A DNA stretch of 64,000 nt from Plazaster borealis. Lineage: Eukaryota > Echinodermata > Asteroidea > Forcipulatida > Labidiasteridae. The stretch spans positions 1 through 64,000 of the forward strand of contig JAJGQC010000663.1 of assembly GCA_021014325.1 (NCBI GenBank), read 5' to 3'. The first letter of the stretch is position 1; the number at the start of each line of letters is the position of its first letter. Positions 48,664 to 61,054 of the stretch are shown piece after piece. The position numbers and the translations under genes are program-made. The notes under the pieces are model-generated. The model was given only the letters and a program-made list of their open reading frames with translations, ran no database searches and was not told the DNA's origin.

Positions 48664-49038
48664 TTAAAGGAATTGTATACGTTTGGTAATTGGAACCCAC
48701 TGTTTGTTTCAATCCTATATAGTTGTAGATATATACCATAAAACTAACCTGTGAAAATTTCATTTCAAAAGGTGGTAGCGTTTTTGAGATATTGATGAAA
48801 ATCTGCAGCGATTTTGTCCACGCAGGAAGAGAAATCTGAGAAACGTAACTGTCAGTAGCGCTTCTCAGATTCAAATTTTTGGGGATAAAAGGTGAAACTT
48901 ATCCATAACCGCTGTACTTCGAAGTGAAAAGTTTCTTAAAATGCATTATACTATCCAAAGCTGCTGTACTTCTTATCAAGTAAGTTTTTATTGCCATTAA
49001 TTTTTAGAGTCATTACCAAGCGTATACAGACCCTTTAA
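48664..49038. mobile_element. TTAA-type MITE, family B
   Basis: TTAAAGGAATTGTATACGTT at the left is inverted at the right as ACCAAGCGTATACAGACCCT followed by TTAA. The TIR core (GTATACG, TTTGGTAAT/ATTACCAA) resembles family A, but the interior is different. About 375 bp. Confidence 0.85.
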
Positions 49039-49473
49039 GTCTGAACTTTGAATAATGACAACTTCCACTGTTGGACTTTCTTAGTTAAAGTTCAGCACAG
49101 GTGTCATCTCCATTGCAAAAAAAGCAATGTTCGCAATGACACAAGCACCAGCCACCCATAGACACTCTCAGAATTATTGCAATATTGACATTTGCCCACA
49201 GAGAAACTTCAAAAAAGAAAAGAACAAAACATGACAACATTTGTTACTGTCATTTTTGTACATCAAGCTTGCCTTGACTGAAGCAAGTTGGGAATCAATG
49301 GACGATGTTCAACTATAGCCCTATGCTATAAACTGACAATTCGTAAACGAGTTTTGACATGGAAATTTGACATAGATTTGTTTTCATTTGTTTAATAAGA
49401 CTTTAACTTTGAAAACCAAAACAATAAGACTTGACCTGTTGGGAAACACTGCAATTAATTGTACCCTTTCCAG

Positions 49474-49646
49474 ATTTGGAATGAACGAGCATACATGTAT
49501 AGTATCGCATACATCAAGAGTTTGAGAGCTGCCTTAGACAAGAATGGGCTGGGCAGTGTAACTGTGGTAGCTGCAGATGGTAAATTTGAGATCGCGCAAG
49601 ATATCTTGAAAGACGCCGTCTTGGCAAAAGCAGTACAAATCATTGG
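49474..49646 (+). CDS. GALC: GALC acid/base exon, copy 2 (intact)
   Basis: Acceptor ACCCTTTCCAG, donor GTAGGC, 173 nt open, ending in phase 2 as required by the next exon (VHYPGT). It encodes IWNERAYMYSIAYIKSLRAAL, then AVQIIG at its end. The Glu in IWNE corresponds to the proton-donor Glu known from mammalian GALC. This is the only one of the three copies that is complete and in phase, and therefore the likely functional one. Confidence 0.9.
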
Positions 49647-50936
49647 GTAGGCGGCCATTTAATTTTCCAGTTTAGCTTGAAGCAGACTTTTTAAAATGGT
49701 TTTCTCATATAGATGTGAACTAATTCCCGCATGTAGCTGTTTTGAGGGTGCATACTAACATTTCTTGCCTGCTCTTTCTACACATATTGGCTTTCTAAAA
49801 ACAATGGACACCATTTTGGATGGGCGTGTGCAAGTATGAACAAGTTCGGGTGGGCGACTAGACTTGGCCAGAGCCGTATATTGGGACCAGAAACTGTTAC
49901 GTAGCTTTCGAATTGACCATAGTCGACCATGCTCCAGTGCATGGTTCGATATAGTCAATCTCCCTGTGCTCTATGGTTTCTGGTTAGTCTAGTCGGTCTA
50001 GTCAAGTTTAGTCGCCACCCGTTGTTGCTCTATGCTGCACGTTGTGCAAGGGGTCAATTGATTATAAAAGACTGGGCGTTGTGTCAGCTTCTGACAAAGC
50101 TTCTTTAAGAGTCAGATTGAGCGATGGCCCTGTTCAAAATTATATTGTCAATCTTTTCAAACATCCAAAGCCACATGTGACAGGCTCTGTTGGTGACCAA
50201 ACATTTTCGTGGACACTCATTGGGTTGAGGAAGGTATTTTGCTCTTGGTGGCATTATCTCTCCCTCCTTGAATTGCATCTGGGTGATTAGCAAAGCACTT
50301 ATGGTATTATATGCATTGTTAAACTTCATAACAAGTTGTGGTGCATTTTTTACCAAAACAGGCACTTCCTGCCAAAACTCAAAACTGGGTTAAACGCAGA
50401 TAGTTCTCAAACATATAAAATGTTTAAAACATCACATCACATTGATATCATTGCTGATGTTTTGTTTGGCTTCAGTTTGAATGCCATTTCACCATTGCCA
50501 AGAATTGTCTGATTTTTTGCATGGGGCATCACACTTATGTAAATATTGGGCAACACCCCATGGTTTTCAAACCACAGTGGCCATTTTGTTTCAAACATCT
50601 GATGGTTTGCCCTTCAGAGGAAACTTGAATTTGTTTTGGTAGTGTTAAAACAATTAGCAATTGGAAATTGACCTTTGGCATTTTAGCGTGTACCGATGTG
50701 GTGTTGCTGTGAACAATACTGCTTACACTTTCAACAAATTTCAAACTAAACAAAGAATGACAAACCCTTGATATCTAGCACCTTGAGGATGATGTGGAAG
50801 AAGTTTCAAAATGTCCCTCATATAGGTACCCAGTGTCAAAGTGTCAAGGTGTCTGTACAACGACAAAGAAGCAGACTGAATCTTGGGAGATTGAATTTCA
50901 TACTCAAAACAGTGTTGGTTTTGTATTTTGCACCAG

Positions 50937-51098
50937 ATATGGAATGAACGACCCTTTAATTTACCATACATCAAGCTCCTACGCAAAACTCTTGATAAGA
51001 AGGGGCTGAAAGGGACACTAATCGTACCGACAATCTTGAACTCTTTAGCATTGCTATACATAACGATCCAGAAATTGCCAAAGATGTGCTGTTATTGG
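50937..51098 (+). pseudogene. GALC acid/base exon, copy 3 (frameshifted)
   Basis: Acceptor TATTTTGCACCAG and donor-like GTACGC flank IWNERPFNLPYIKLLRKTL. After GLKGTLIV the frame shifts to TDNLELFSIAIHNDPEIAK, which aligns with the end of this exon in other GALCs. Splice sites and Glu are kept, but the reading frame is broken and its end phase does not suit the next exon. It is a decaying exon or carries sequence errors. Confidence 0.8.
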
Positions 51099-52010
51099 GT
51101 ACGCTATAAAAATCATGAATTACATTTCACAATAATATTCAAAACATGGCCAAATGCTTCATGAATTGATTGCAAAGTCAGTCAGGTTTCATGCAATTTT
51201 CATACTTCCAGAGTTGAATGTTAGTGGTTGCTTGCTCGCTAGTGCAAGTGAAAACACACGAGCAAGTCAAAATAAACACACCCATTTGTACTTCACCGGG
51301 CCAATCAAAATTTGTTTTTTAGTCAAAATGAATGTGTAAAAGATTGTTGAGCTAAGGTCAAATTGCATTTTTACAAAAGCTTCTAAATCAGGACACCGCA
51401 ATTTCAAAATGAGGAACTTGTAAACATGGTAAACGATTATTAAGTTCACAAAAACATATTTTCTTGCAACATGGGTGCTGCTTTGAGTTTTTACTTTTTC
51501 CTTCCATGATATTGCTTTACCATGTGGAGACACAGTCTGCTAATTGTTTGACTAACTACACTAGCTAGTAAAACTAGAATATTTGTTGAAAGACAAAAGA
51601 TTGATTTGATTTGATTGAAAAGGTTTGATTGAAAAATTCTTGCAATACAAGCGGACTTGTGAAAAATCTTGTGAACTAGTCAAAAGTTAGGTTCACTAGT
51701 AGGGCCAGCAAGGGAAGAAAACAACTTAAGTGAGATAATTGTGCATCTAACAACACTCGCTAGTAAAACTAAAGTACTAAAGTATTCATTCAAAGAACAG
51801 AAAGACGTTTGGATAAAAGAAACCCAACGGTTTAATTGAAAAGTTCTTGCAATACAAGCAGACTAATGAGAAATCTATTGGACTAGTCAAAAGTTAGGTT
51901 CACTAGTCTGGTCAGCCAGTGACAAAAGAAATTTCAAGGAAACCCTGACTTCCTCGTATATTGCATTATTTTCATGCTCATTGTATTCCTTACTTTGCAT
52001 AACATTATCC

Positions 52011-52340
52011 TTAAAGGTATCGTACACGTTTGGTAATGACTCAAAACAAATATTAGGATAAAAACTTACTTGGTAACAAGCAACCGAGTGCTGTTGATAG
52101 TATAACACAGAGGTAATTTCTCACTCAAACAATAAAAACTTCTTGCAAGAAAATTTTTATTCCTATCTGAAAGCACACAAATTTGTACAACAAGGGTGTT
52201 TTTTCTTTCATCATTTTCTTGCAACTTCGATGACCAATTGAGCCCAAATTTTCACAGGCTTGTTATTTTATGCATATGTTGGGATACACCAAGTGAGAAG
52301 ACTGTCTTTGACAATTGCCAAACATGTTCAGCGCCTTTAA
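52011..52340. mobile_element. TTAA-type MITE, family A copy 2
   Basis: Best-preserved ends: TTAA-AGGTATCGTACACG at the left and TGTTCAGCGCCT-TTAA at the right, with TTAA on both sides. Interior matches 3874-4249 and 59962-60328. Confidence 0.9.
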
Positions 52341-53223
52341 CACTTACAAGCAGAAAACACAATAGCTATCCTTTGATTTTTGAGTCAGTAATAAAGAAAT
52401 GTATTTATATATTTTTCGAACAAAAGTGTAGAGTGATGTTAAACTTTTGGGATTTTCAATTTGCATGTGCAGGTTACAACTTTTTTAAAACCATACTCGG
52501 TTTTTCATTGCATGGGTCATGTTTGTTGGGGAAATATGCACAATAGTCTCTGAGACAGACGCTGCTTAGTGCTAGAGCCGAAATTTGAGGACATTAAACA
52601 ATATTGCAGAAATGAGTTTTGGCAACAGGTCGTGATATCTTAAAAAATTAATCTGATACCATTGGCCTCAGCTCCCACAAAAATGTGGAAGGAGGAAAAA
52701 AAGGGGAAAATGAGTTTAGTTCAATATAAAAACTGCAATATACTATTTAGTTTGCTAAGCTTGCTTGCAAATCAGCATATCTTGCTGTTGGTCTTTCTTG
52801 GAGCCCTATTAACCTATCCGAAGGAGAAGAAAGAAAAAGGAACAATTCTAGGTCTTCTATCCAATTGTTTTTTCTTCTTTGTTTTATTTGTCAATCGTCA
52901 TCATGTTTCCTAAGTTGAATTGCCTTGATGCTTATGTGAGTTTTCTACCCATTTCTTTGATTGATGTTAAAAGCACTAAGTATTCACCCATTAGCATTAT
53001 TTTATTCATAATTTTTTAATACAAGTCAATTTTATAAATTACCAAAAAAAAGGGAAAGTAATCTGTGAATATTCTGTTCATTTTGCTATTATTTTACGAG
53101 TGCAGTGGTTCACTGTTTGTTATTTTTTCATTTACACTGTTGCACATATTTTGTGTTTTTACGAATAAATCCACTTAAAGTTTACCTCACTGCTCCCCTT
53201 CCATTCTGTATGCATTGCTACAG

Positions 53224-53341
53224 TGTACACTATCCTGGTACCACAGTCACGAACTACACTCTGGAAACTGGAAAGACATATTGGTCCTCGGAGGATTTCA
53301 GCACGTTCAACGATGACGTCGGAGGAGGTTGCTGGGCGAGA
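53224..53341 (+). CDS. GALC: GALC exon with catalytic nucleophile
   Basis: Acceptor TGCATTGCTACAG, donor GTGAGT, 118 nt. The first base completes the Gly codon of the previous exon. It encodes [20 protein letters not shown] and [19 protein letters not shown]. The Glu in WSSED corresponds to the nucleophile of mammalian GALC. It ends in phase 0. Confidence 0.93.
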
Positions 53342-53689
53342 GTGAGTTGAAAGCCGACAATGAGTTGTACCATCATTGTGGTTGCATTACTTTAGCTAGT
53401 CTGACAGTAGTATGGTGTACATTATGTCATTGTGTGTTTACATGTACATGTCTCAAGAGGTATGTGCTATCCCCCAATGGAACAAATTAACACCTGAAGC
53501 AAAAATGGCCCCAGATGTCCCAGCGTTTAAGATCTTGCTAGAAAAGTGCAAAATTTAGCGATGCATGTGGGACTGCATGTCACAGCCACATCTGAGGTGA
53601 TTTGTGCAGACAAAATATCAAGATCAAGATGTGCCGACTGCACTGCATTAACAATATCAGTGTATGTGCTGCAGTCGACTTCCTGTTTT

Positions 53690-53800
53690 CCGAGTCTGAG
53701 GCCTCGTCCCTGTTGTCTGGAGTCCGAGTCTGAGTCAGAGTCCACCAAAAATGGACTCGAGACCAGCCTCGAGTCTGAGACCGCACTCGAGCCCTCCAGC
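53690..53800. repeat. GAGTC-type minisatellite remnant
   Basis: GAGTCCGAGTCTGAGTCAGA and CTCGAGTCTGAGACC words resemble the intronic minisatellite at 27430-27600. It lies in the GALC intron. Confidence 0.6.
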
Positions 53801-54782
53801 ACTGGTGCACTGCATACAAAGTGATGCTCAATACACATGTTCTTCAAAGAGGGGCTCCAAGGTCAAATGAAGTTTTGTAATGCACTCATTTTCCAATAGA
53901 TGGACTCGTCATAAAAGTGGGGGGAAAAGCTCCCTAACCTCACGATGAAATGGTGTAAAATGTCATTTTATTTTATACTCTTTCAGAGTGAAATTTGAAA
54001 CATGACGTCATCGGACATCAAAAACAAATTGTCCTACACATTTTAAAGAGGAAGTTTTGTGCCAGTCAAAAGGTCAAATTTAGTGCTGTTTTGATTGAAT
54101 ATCATCGAAATTCAGGAATTTACTAACAATCCTCTGTACAAAACTGTACAGATTATATATTTGAGAAAGTAATGTCATCAAACTTATGGATCTCGACAAA
54201 AGAGGTGAGGTTTTATAGAGACTTGTAATTTGTTTTCCCATTTTCATAAGGACTCTATCTATTGGAAAATGAGTGGATCACAAAACTGATTTTGACTTTG
54301 GAGCCCCTCTTTAAGTGAATATGAAAAGAAACCCTTGAGATTTGTAGGAAAAATCCTATTCGTAGCACCCTCCAACAAGTAGAAAACAAAACCAAAATCA
54401 ACAGCTGTGAAATCAATAACCTAATTTGCAAGCCAAAGAAGGCTCAAGTTACGTCCGATTTACCTGTATATTTTTAAAGTGAAATAAACTGTTTTAAAAG
54501 TATTTGTAACATCACATCAGAGCTGCCAACTCCTCCCTGAGTCTGCAGACAGTTCCCTGAAAATAAACCAATCTTTCCACGTTCTGATGAACAATTATGA
54601 AATTGATTATTGAAACTTTTCCCCGTTATGTTGAATGCAATTCTAAACATCTCCCTGATTGTTGTACAAAATCTGCCTGATTGCAAGATGCAAATGTTGG
54701 CAGCTCTGTCACATGCACTAACTGTACATTTCTCTGATGATTTGCATTATAACCCTTTTCCTATTTTGTTTCTTACCAACAG

Positions 54783-54945
54783 ATCTTAAACCAGAACTAT
54801 GTGAATGGGATGATGACATGTACAATATCCTGGAACCTTGTGGCGTCATATTACGACGCCTTGCCATACAAACGCACCGCCCTAATGACTGCCAATGAGC
54901 CATGGAGTGGATACTATGATGTGACGAATACAATCTGGATCACAG
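54783..54945 (+). CDS. GALC: GALC exon, barrel end and start of beta-sandwich
   Basis: Acceptor TTCTTACCAACAG, donor GTAATC, 163 nt, phase 0 start and phase 1 end. It encodes [20 protein letters not shown] and [20 protein letters not shown]. The NEPWSGYY stretch is strongly conserved in GH59. Open throughout. Confidence 0.93.
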
Positions 54946-55159
54946 GTAATCCAACATCTGGTGCTCGATATTGTGTATCCCCCTCCTACAAGTAACCCCC
55001 ACACAGAACTAAAACTTTAATACGGTAAAAGAACCTTTGCCTTCAGCGCACCCACTCTTTGGAACTCACTCCCTCCTACCCTCCGTTCTCGGACGTACCA
55101 GGATCTCTTCAAAATACACCTCAAATTGTTAAGTTAATTTGTAGATTAAACTTTTATTT

Positions 55160-55240
55160 TGTTTGTTATAATGTATTGTATGTAAAGTGCATTAAAAGAT
55201 CTTCCATTACTGAAATGCGCTTTATAAGAACACCACATTA
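55160..55240 (+). mobile_element. SINE 3' tail fragment
   Basis: ATGTAAAGTGCATTAAAAGA, then AATGCGCTTTATAAGAACAC and ATTATT-like sequence. Confidence 0.5.
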
Positions 55241-56271
55241 TTCGTATTATATTGTGTCTTCATCGTAAATTGGGAATCTCAGGAATTCTTTAGGGGATTT
55301 TAGGGGGGGGGTACTTCTGTGCGAGAGGAAAAGAGTGTGTAAAGTATGGGAACATTTTTGGGGGGGACACCCTAGATCTGCCACAAATTGGGCATGGTTC
55401 AATAGCAAAGAGTGCAAGGCTTCAATGTCATAAATATGTTAAGCACACAAAATTGCTCAGCACAAATAAATCTTGCTTGACAGAAACAGGTTGGCAACCC
55501 CCAAAACAATGTAATATATATTGCTCATGATTGGTATCCTGCAACTTTTTGTGTAGCAATACAGGTGATTCACAATACAGTGCGCCCTCTAGAGTTTGTC
55601 AAGGAGAGGTCTCTCCGTAGTGTATCATGGGAAAAGGGTTGATGGGATTTTGGTCATTATGACTGCACTAACTTTAATGTTGTAGTTCATTCATAGTTTG
55701 CAAAGCAGCAAGGTTGTATTTTGCTCTTTACCCTGCATAAGATCATGACATTTTTTGTGTGAGGCTGGTGAATGATTTCTTACTCGGTTCGACCATTTCA
55801 AGGTCCAAAAACTGCCTGTGCTGCACCAAGTATTGGGGGTGTGACTTTTATTATTCAACTGCTTTTCGGGAAAATGGCCTCTCCAGTGTAAACTATAGAG
55901 GGCGCACTGTATTGTGAAGATTGCTTGTGTTGAAATTGTTCAGCAATTATTTTCTACTTAACAGCTTTTTGAAATTTGGCCCTGGGCTCGCAATTTTGAG
56001 CTGAGCTGAGCTCCATACATAACTTAATCTCCTCGCTGAAGTTTACAATAATTAGCTAAGATAACATATCTCTTTATATTTATACTGCAGTAGCAAAAAC
56101 AAATCAACGAAGAGGGTTTCACTGGCATGAATTACATTAGGGGATTGGAATTTGAATATTTTTTTTGATCAGTAGCTCTGTAAAGTTTGCCCATGAGAAT
56201 TTGCCCCAAAGTAAAATGTCCATGGATTTTATCTCTAAGGGTTTGATTTGTGTTTCACCCTACACTGCTGT

Positions 56272-56625
56272 GTCGTGACCGAGCGGTTTAGTGCATTGGA
56301 CCCAAGTTCAGAGGGCTGAGTCATCAGGGTGTGGGTTCGAATCCCAGTCATGACACTTGTGTCCTGGAGCAAGACACTTAACTATAATTGCTTCTCTTCA
56401 CTCGGGGGTAAATGGGTATCTATGAGGGCAGAGATGGTTCTTGTGATTGATTAAGCTTAGTGTGCTACATGTACATACTTGGCAGTACAGGCTGTACACT
56501 TCTTAGGGAGCTGAGGTGGTTTAGGAATAAAATAAATGACCCAGTGACCGGTGGTAATAGTGTTTGAAGCACTTATTTGGAATTGCGCTTTAAAAGAGCC
56601 GATATTATTATTATTACTATTATTA
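56272..56625 (+). mobile_element. tRNA-derived SINE, near full length
   Basis: Head GTCGTGACCGAGCGGTTTAG with a B box GTGGGTTCGAATCCCAGTCA and closing TCATGACA, which pairs with the first seven bases. This is a Ser/Leu-like tRNA shape with a long variable region. The body has GGGAGCTGAGGTGGTTTAGG and CCCAGTGACC, and the tail is (ATT)n. About 350 bp in a GALC intron. Confidence 0.8.
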
Positions 56626-56860
56626 CACTGATGTGTTATAAGCACTGTACACTCAGTACTTTCCTGAGTCCTTTTGTATGAAAAAGAAAAAGCCATAGGC
56701 ATATTTCTCGCATGGGGTTCGAACTCACGACAATTGCCATTCTAGATAAAAAATTTACATCTATTTATTTTATTGATACAGAAAGAGACTCTTGTATACA
56801 TGAGCGAAAAAATTATCAAAATAAATAAACCCTCAGTAATACGATTTGATTAATTTTCAG

Positions 56861-56993
56861 CTCATACAACCCAGTTTAGCCAGCCTGGATGATGTATTTA
56901 AGACATGGTGCAGGGTTCAAGCATCTTGGCAAAGGAGGCAGTTTTGTCTCCATGACTGATGGGACTAATCTAACCATCATTGTTGAGACCATG
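56861..56993 (+). CDS. GALC: GALC exon (one-base break)
   Basis: Acceptor TTAATTTTCAG, donor GTAGGA. It reads HTTQFSQPGW, then after one missing base in GGATGATG the frame is MYLRHGAGFKHLGKGGSF, then VSMTDGTNLTIIVETM. With 134 nt instead of 133 both boundaries fit the neighbours. As written the exon would truncate the enzyme. Confidence 0.85.
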
Positions 56994-58078
56994 GTAGGAA
57001 TCTCTCTCTCCCTCTGGATATCCATCCTTACGAGTAAAACAAAAGTTTCTTTGGTTTGTAACTAGCTGTGTTTTTGTTTATCGTTAACTGAAATTAAAGA
57101 TAAGGTTCACCACTGGTTAGTACAAGGGTGTATTCAGTTAAACCATGCAGATTTCAAGAAGTATTACAAAAGTGTCTAAAGAAATTTTATTGATAAAGTT
57201 GATAATATTCAAGAGACCATTTAAATCGCCAAAAGACATATTTTGAACATTTTTTGCCATAGTTTAGAAACTTGATGACAAAATGTGTCACTTTGAGGCA
57301 AGTTGCACGCAACCAGTATAAGCGTGAAACAGTAAACAGATGTACAATTTATTTGATTGTAAGAATGATATATGATGCCCCATGCCTGAACCAGGCACTT
57401 CCTTCCACTGCTCAAAACTGGGGAATATTATTTGCTCATCAAGTGGATGATGAGAGTTTTCAAACAACACTTACAGCCCAATGCGCATGATCGGCGCCCA
57501 AACGATTCTGCGTGAAATTTGAATGTAAGCAACACTGGCAACCATCATGTCGCACTGATTTTGAAGTAATGCGGTGCACAACTATAAAACCGGCATAGTT
57601 ACATGTAAACTACAGCACGGTGTCCATATTGGCCGCTTTGATTGGCCGATTGATTTGTAACTGTACTAGGTTTCCCAAGATGCATTGTGGTAAATTGTTA
57701 AGATGGCACTTGGTGCATATGGCCTGTTAGGGCCTATCAGGTAAGTATTTCTAAGCATAGAATGTTAAAGATATCACAACACATTGATATCAAGGCTGAC
57801 ACTCTGGTTGTCTCCACTTTTAAATCCACTACAAGGGTTGGATTGTCAGTCCCTACCTGACTGCGTGGGTTTTCCTGGAATAATCCTCTGGGGTTTTCAA
57901 CTCCCACATCTAAAACTGAAACTTCCTTGCTTGTCTTCTCTCCATGGGGTGGTTCTTGGCTGGTATTGTGATTTAGTTTGCTTTTCAGAGAGTCCTTTCT
58001 GAGAGGCTTCACAACCAGAAATACTGAATGTAAATTCTGAATGTGTTGATTGATAATAACTTTTTTTTCACTGCACAG

Positions 58079-58168
58079 ACTCATGATCATTCTGTCTGTA
58101 TCAGACCATACTTACCACAGTACGTTGTATCAACTCAGAGTGTGACGTTTAACCTCCAAGGAAGTTTT
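58079..58168 (+). CDS. GALC: GALC exon
   Basis: Acceptor TTTTCACTGCACAG, donor GTGAGT, exactly 30 codons in phase 0: THDHSVCIRPYLPQYVVSTQ and SVTFNLQGSF. Matches the beta-sandwich region after IVETM. Confidence 0.9.
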
Positions 58169-58512
58169 GTGAGTAGAATCAATGAAACCACTAATATAAC
58201 TTATACCGTAAGCCTCAATATCTCCAGCAGTCCAGTGATACAAATATAGCCCCATTCCTTACTTGACCAGCATTTTGAATGTGTAAATTTGTCGTGCGTT
58301 TTTTATGTGTTAATGCTCTATTCTCAGGCCTTATTAAACTCCCTTTTATTAACCCTTTTGTGAGTCCTTGACTCTTGCATGTGCATCTTTGTGGGGTAAT
58401 GTCCGCAGTTTCTTTCTTTGCTTTTTTTCCCAAGTCCTATTTTACATATTTAATGCTTTTTACTAGTTTTATCTTGATGCACGTTTTTACTGCTTGTTCA
58501 TCTGTATTGTGA

Positions 58513-58680
58513 AGCCCGGTTCATACTTCCTGCGAATGCAAATGCGATGCGAATTTTGATGTCACAAATTCGCAACGAACAATTCGTAAGAGTTGCCCTG
58601 TGCTCAACTCTTGCGAAACATTCGCAGCGAAAACATAGCTGTGACGTCAAATTCGCTTCGCACGAAGCATTCTCAGAAAT
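58513..58680. mobile_element. Foldback MITE, copy 2 (one end lost)
   Basis: GGTTCATACTTCCTGCGAAT, CACAAATTCGCAACGAACAA and inverted TGACGTCAAATTCGCTTCGC match 2789-2945. The right terminus is missing. Confidence 0.7.
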
Positions 58681-58859
58681 AATAAACGGAGCTTAATTCA
58701 GCCTGTTAGGCTGCTACAAACAGATTTTAATAAACCGATAATAATAATAACACTCCTGAAGACGAGAAGGTCACACAGTTCAAAACTTCACTGTTAATTG
58801 TAAAGTATTGACATGTTTTGAAGACATTTTAATCACTTTCCCGAGTCCCATGTACAAAA

Positions 58860-58998
58860 TCTACAGGCATATCACTAGGGTGGAATTAGAACCCAAGACC
58901 TTTGCCATGCTAGAACAGATGTTTTGCCACTTGACCACTGAGCTATCCTAGCTAGCTCTGCTCTAGCAAGGCAAAGGTTGGGGTTCAAATCCCACTTG
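58860..58998. repeat. Inverted pair of tRNA-like B-box segments
   Basis: GGAATTAGAACCCAAGACCT at the left and its approximate inverse GGGGTTCAAATCCCACTTGA at the right flank a short spacer. This gives two head-to-head tRNA/SINE remnants. Not a functional tRNA. Confidence 0.5.
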
Positions 58999-59727
58999 AG
59001 TGATATGCATGTGGATTTTGTTTTTCACAGGACTTGGGAAAAGTACCGAGTATACGGTCCAAGCTTGCAATTCCAGGAATTGACACCCAATGATGACGGG
59101 GTTTCCAGATGACTGGGTTTCCAGGTGCTCCAGATGTCTCCTGGTGTGAACTCTGTGACCTTGTCACTTCTGCTCGCTACAATATTGTGTGGTTAATGCA
59201 CCAACACAGTACACACATGGACACAGTTAGTTTTATAAAGCCCCTTACAAAGATTGTGCCCTTTGATTGGTTTAGAGCGTGTCACATGATATGTCTTATT
59301 TTATTTTTACTAAAAATTAAGCCACGCAAACGGGATGCGCTATACACACTGCAAACAATGAACTCTACCCATAGTAAACAGTGTACTATCCCATAGCAAC
59401 CAATTTACTATACTCATAGCAACAGTAGTTTCTTTGTATCTTGGTACCTAGATGTCGAGGCACAATATATGTTTGGGGTGTTATGAAACTAATTTTGACT
59501 ATTTTTTACTTGTCCTATCGTTTAAACTACGACTCCCTCGGTGATCCCCGGAGCAGTCTATTGAACGCGCCGAGGATCACCTCGTAGTTTTAAGCATAGC
59601 ACTCGAAGCAGTCAATACAATGCAGTTGAATGGTTTCAAATGGTTGGTCAACTTATTAGAAAATGTGACAAAGAGTAGATGGGTTAAAGTAAATTGAATT
59701 GGTTTGTTTTGTTTTTTCTTTTTGCAG

Positions 59728-59819
59728 GCTAAAATAAGCACCCTTAATGTTTGGTCTTCCAAGCTTAGATTTGATAGTCTGCAACCGTCAACTATGTTTG
59801 TGAAAAACAATCTGTCAAG
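59728..59819 (+). CDS. GALC: GALC exon (phase mismatch at 3' end)
   Basis: Acceptor TTCTTTTTGCAG, then AKISTLNVWSSKLRFDSLQP and STMFVKNNLSR, donor GTAAAT. The exon has 92 nt and ends in phase 2, but the next exon needs phase 0. Either one base is missing near the end or a small exon was overlooked between 59.8 and 61.2 kb. Confidence 0.75.
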
Positions 59820-59961
59820 GTAAATTGATTATTTAGATTAAAAGTGTAATTCAACAAATGCTTTTAATAGTATATAGTAATAATAAAAGGATTGATTCAG
59901 TTTCATCATGCCTTACAATATAAACAGTCAAGTCTTGCGTTTACTTGTTCGTTTGGCTGTG

Positions 59962-60328
59962 TAAGGTATCGTACGCGTTTGGTAATGACTCAAAACAAAT
60001 ATTAGCATAAAAAGTTGCTTGGTAACAAGCAACGGAGCTGTTGATAGTATAAAAAATCAAGTAAACGACTCCTCTGTAGTAAGTAGTTTTTGAGAAAGAG
60101 GTAATTTGTCACTCAAATAATAAAAACTTCTTGCAAGAAGTTTTTATTCCTATCTGAAAGCACACAAATTTGTACAACAAGGGTGTTTTTTCTTTCATCA
60201 TTTTCTTGCAACTTCGATGACCAATTGAGCCCAAATTTTCACAGGCTTGTTATTTTATGCATATGTTGGGATACACCAAGTGAGAACACTGGTCTTTGAC
60301 AATTACCAAACGTGTTCAGTGCCTTTAA
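59962..60328. mobile_element. TTAA-type MITE, family A copy 3
   Basis: TAAGGTATCGTACGCGTTTG at the left and CCAAACGTGTTCAGTGCCTT followed by TAA at the right. The interior is nearly identical to copies at 3874 and 52011. Confidence 0.9.
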
Positions 60329-60845
60329 AGTCCAGATTTTGTTTTTTATCATGCATTAAAGCAATGTTTGTGGGAGCCCAAGGTTTCAAAACATTTCAGA
60401 ATACCTACAAGACTTGTGCAGGGTCTCTTAACAGTGTGTACTACGTTCTTTTGCATAACCAAACCATCTCAACTTTTTACAAGAGATCATCAGCAGAAAA
60501 ATACCATTATTGACCCCTTGCACGCTGCATAGAGCACTTCCAGACGCCTATCTTGCCCCCCACTTTTAGGAGTCAAAATGTACACAAAAGGAAATTGACC
60601 CAAAAAATGGTGGAAACGGTAGACGTGCCTTTTGCGGAGGTGCATTCTGTGTTTGCAAGGGGTCAATTCATACCCTTGTTTATTGGCCCAAAAGCATTCA
60701 TGAGAACCTCTCCACTCCCTAGGAGTATGCAGACCCAACAGCCAAATTAGTGTATTATTAATCAGCTGCCCATTTACTCCTTGGGTGATGAGAAGCGATT
60801 CTGGCTTGTTGGCTTGCTCCTAGACATAGGAAGTGCCGTAACTGT

Positions 60846-61054
60846 CCAATTTCATAGAGCTGCTTAAGCAGAAAGTATTGCTTAATAATTTTCTGCTCAG
60901 CAAATGTCTTTGTTAAGCAAGAAATCGGTGGGGTACCAGTCACAGCAATGGTAACTGCATGGTATTTTGGCTGGTATTAAACCTATTTTTCTTAAGCAAG
61001 AGTTTTCTGTGCTTGGCAAGTTTTGTGCCTACATGCTTTATGAAATTGGGCCCT
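60846..61054. mobile_element. MITE family D, copy 2
   Basis: CCAATTTCATAGAGCTGCTT at the left and GCTTTATGAAATTGGGCCC at the right. GGGGTACCAGTCACAGCAA and CTTAAGCAAG words inside match 48157-48350. A partial third segment (TGGTTTATGAAATTGGGCC) follows to about 61176. Confidence 0.85.

Noticed and set aside
50042..50290. Plus-strand frame (GVVSASDKASLRVRLSDG...) as an extra exon
   Set aside because: No acceptor/donor pair in phase with GALC and no counterpart in GALC; domain not recognised.
53546..53824. Ser/Glu-rich frame SESESESTKNG as a coding exon
   Set aside because: It is the translation of the GAGTC-type minisatellite in a GALC intron.
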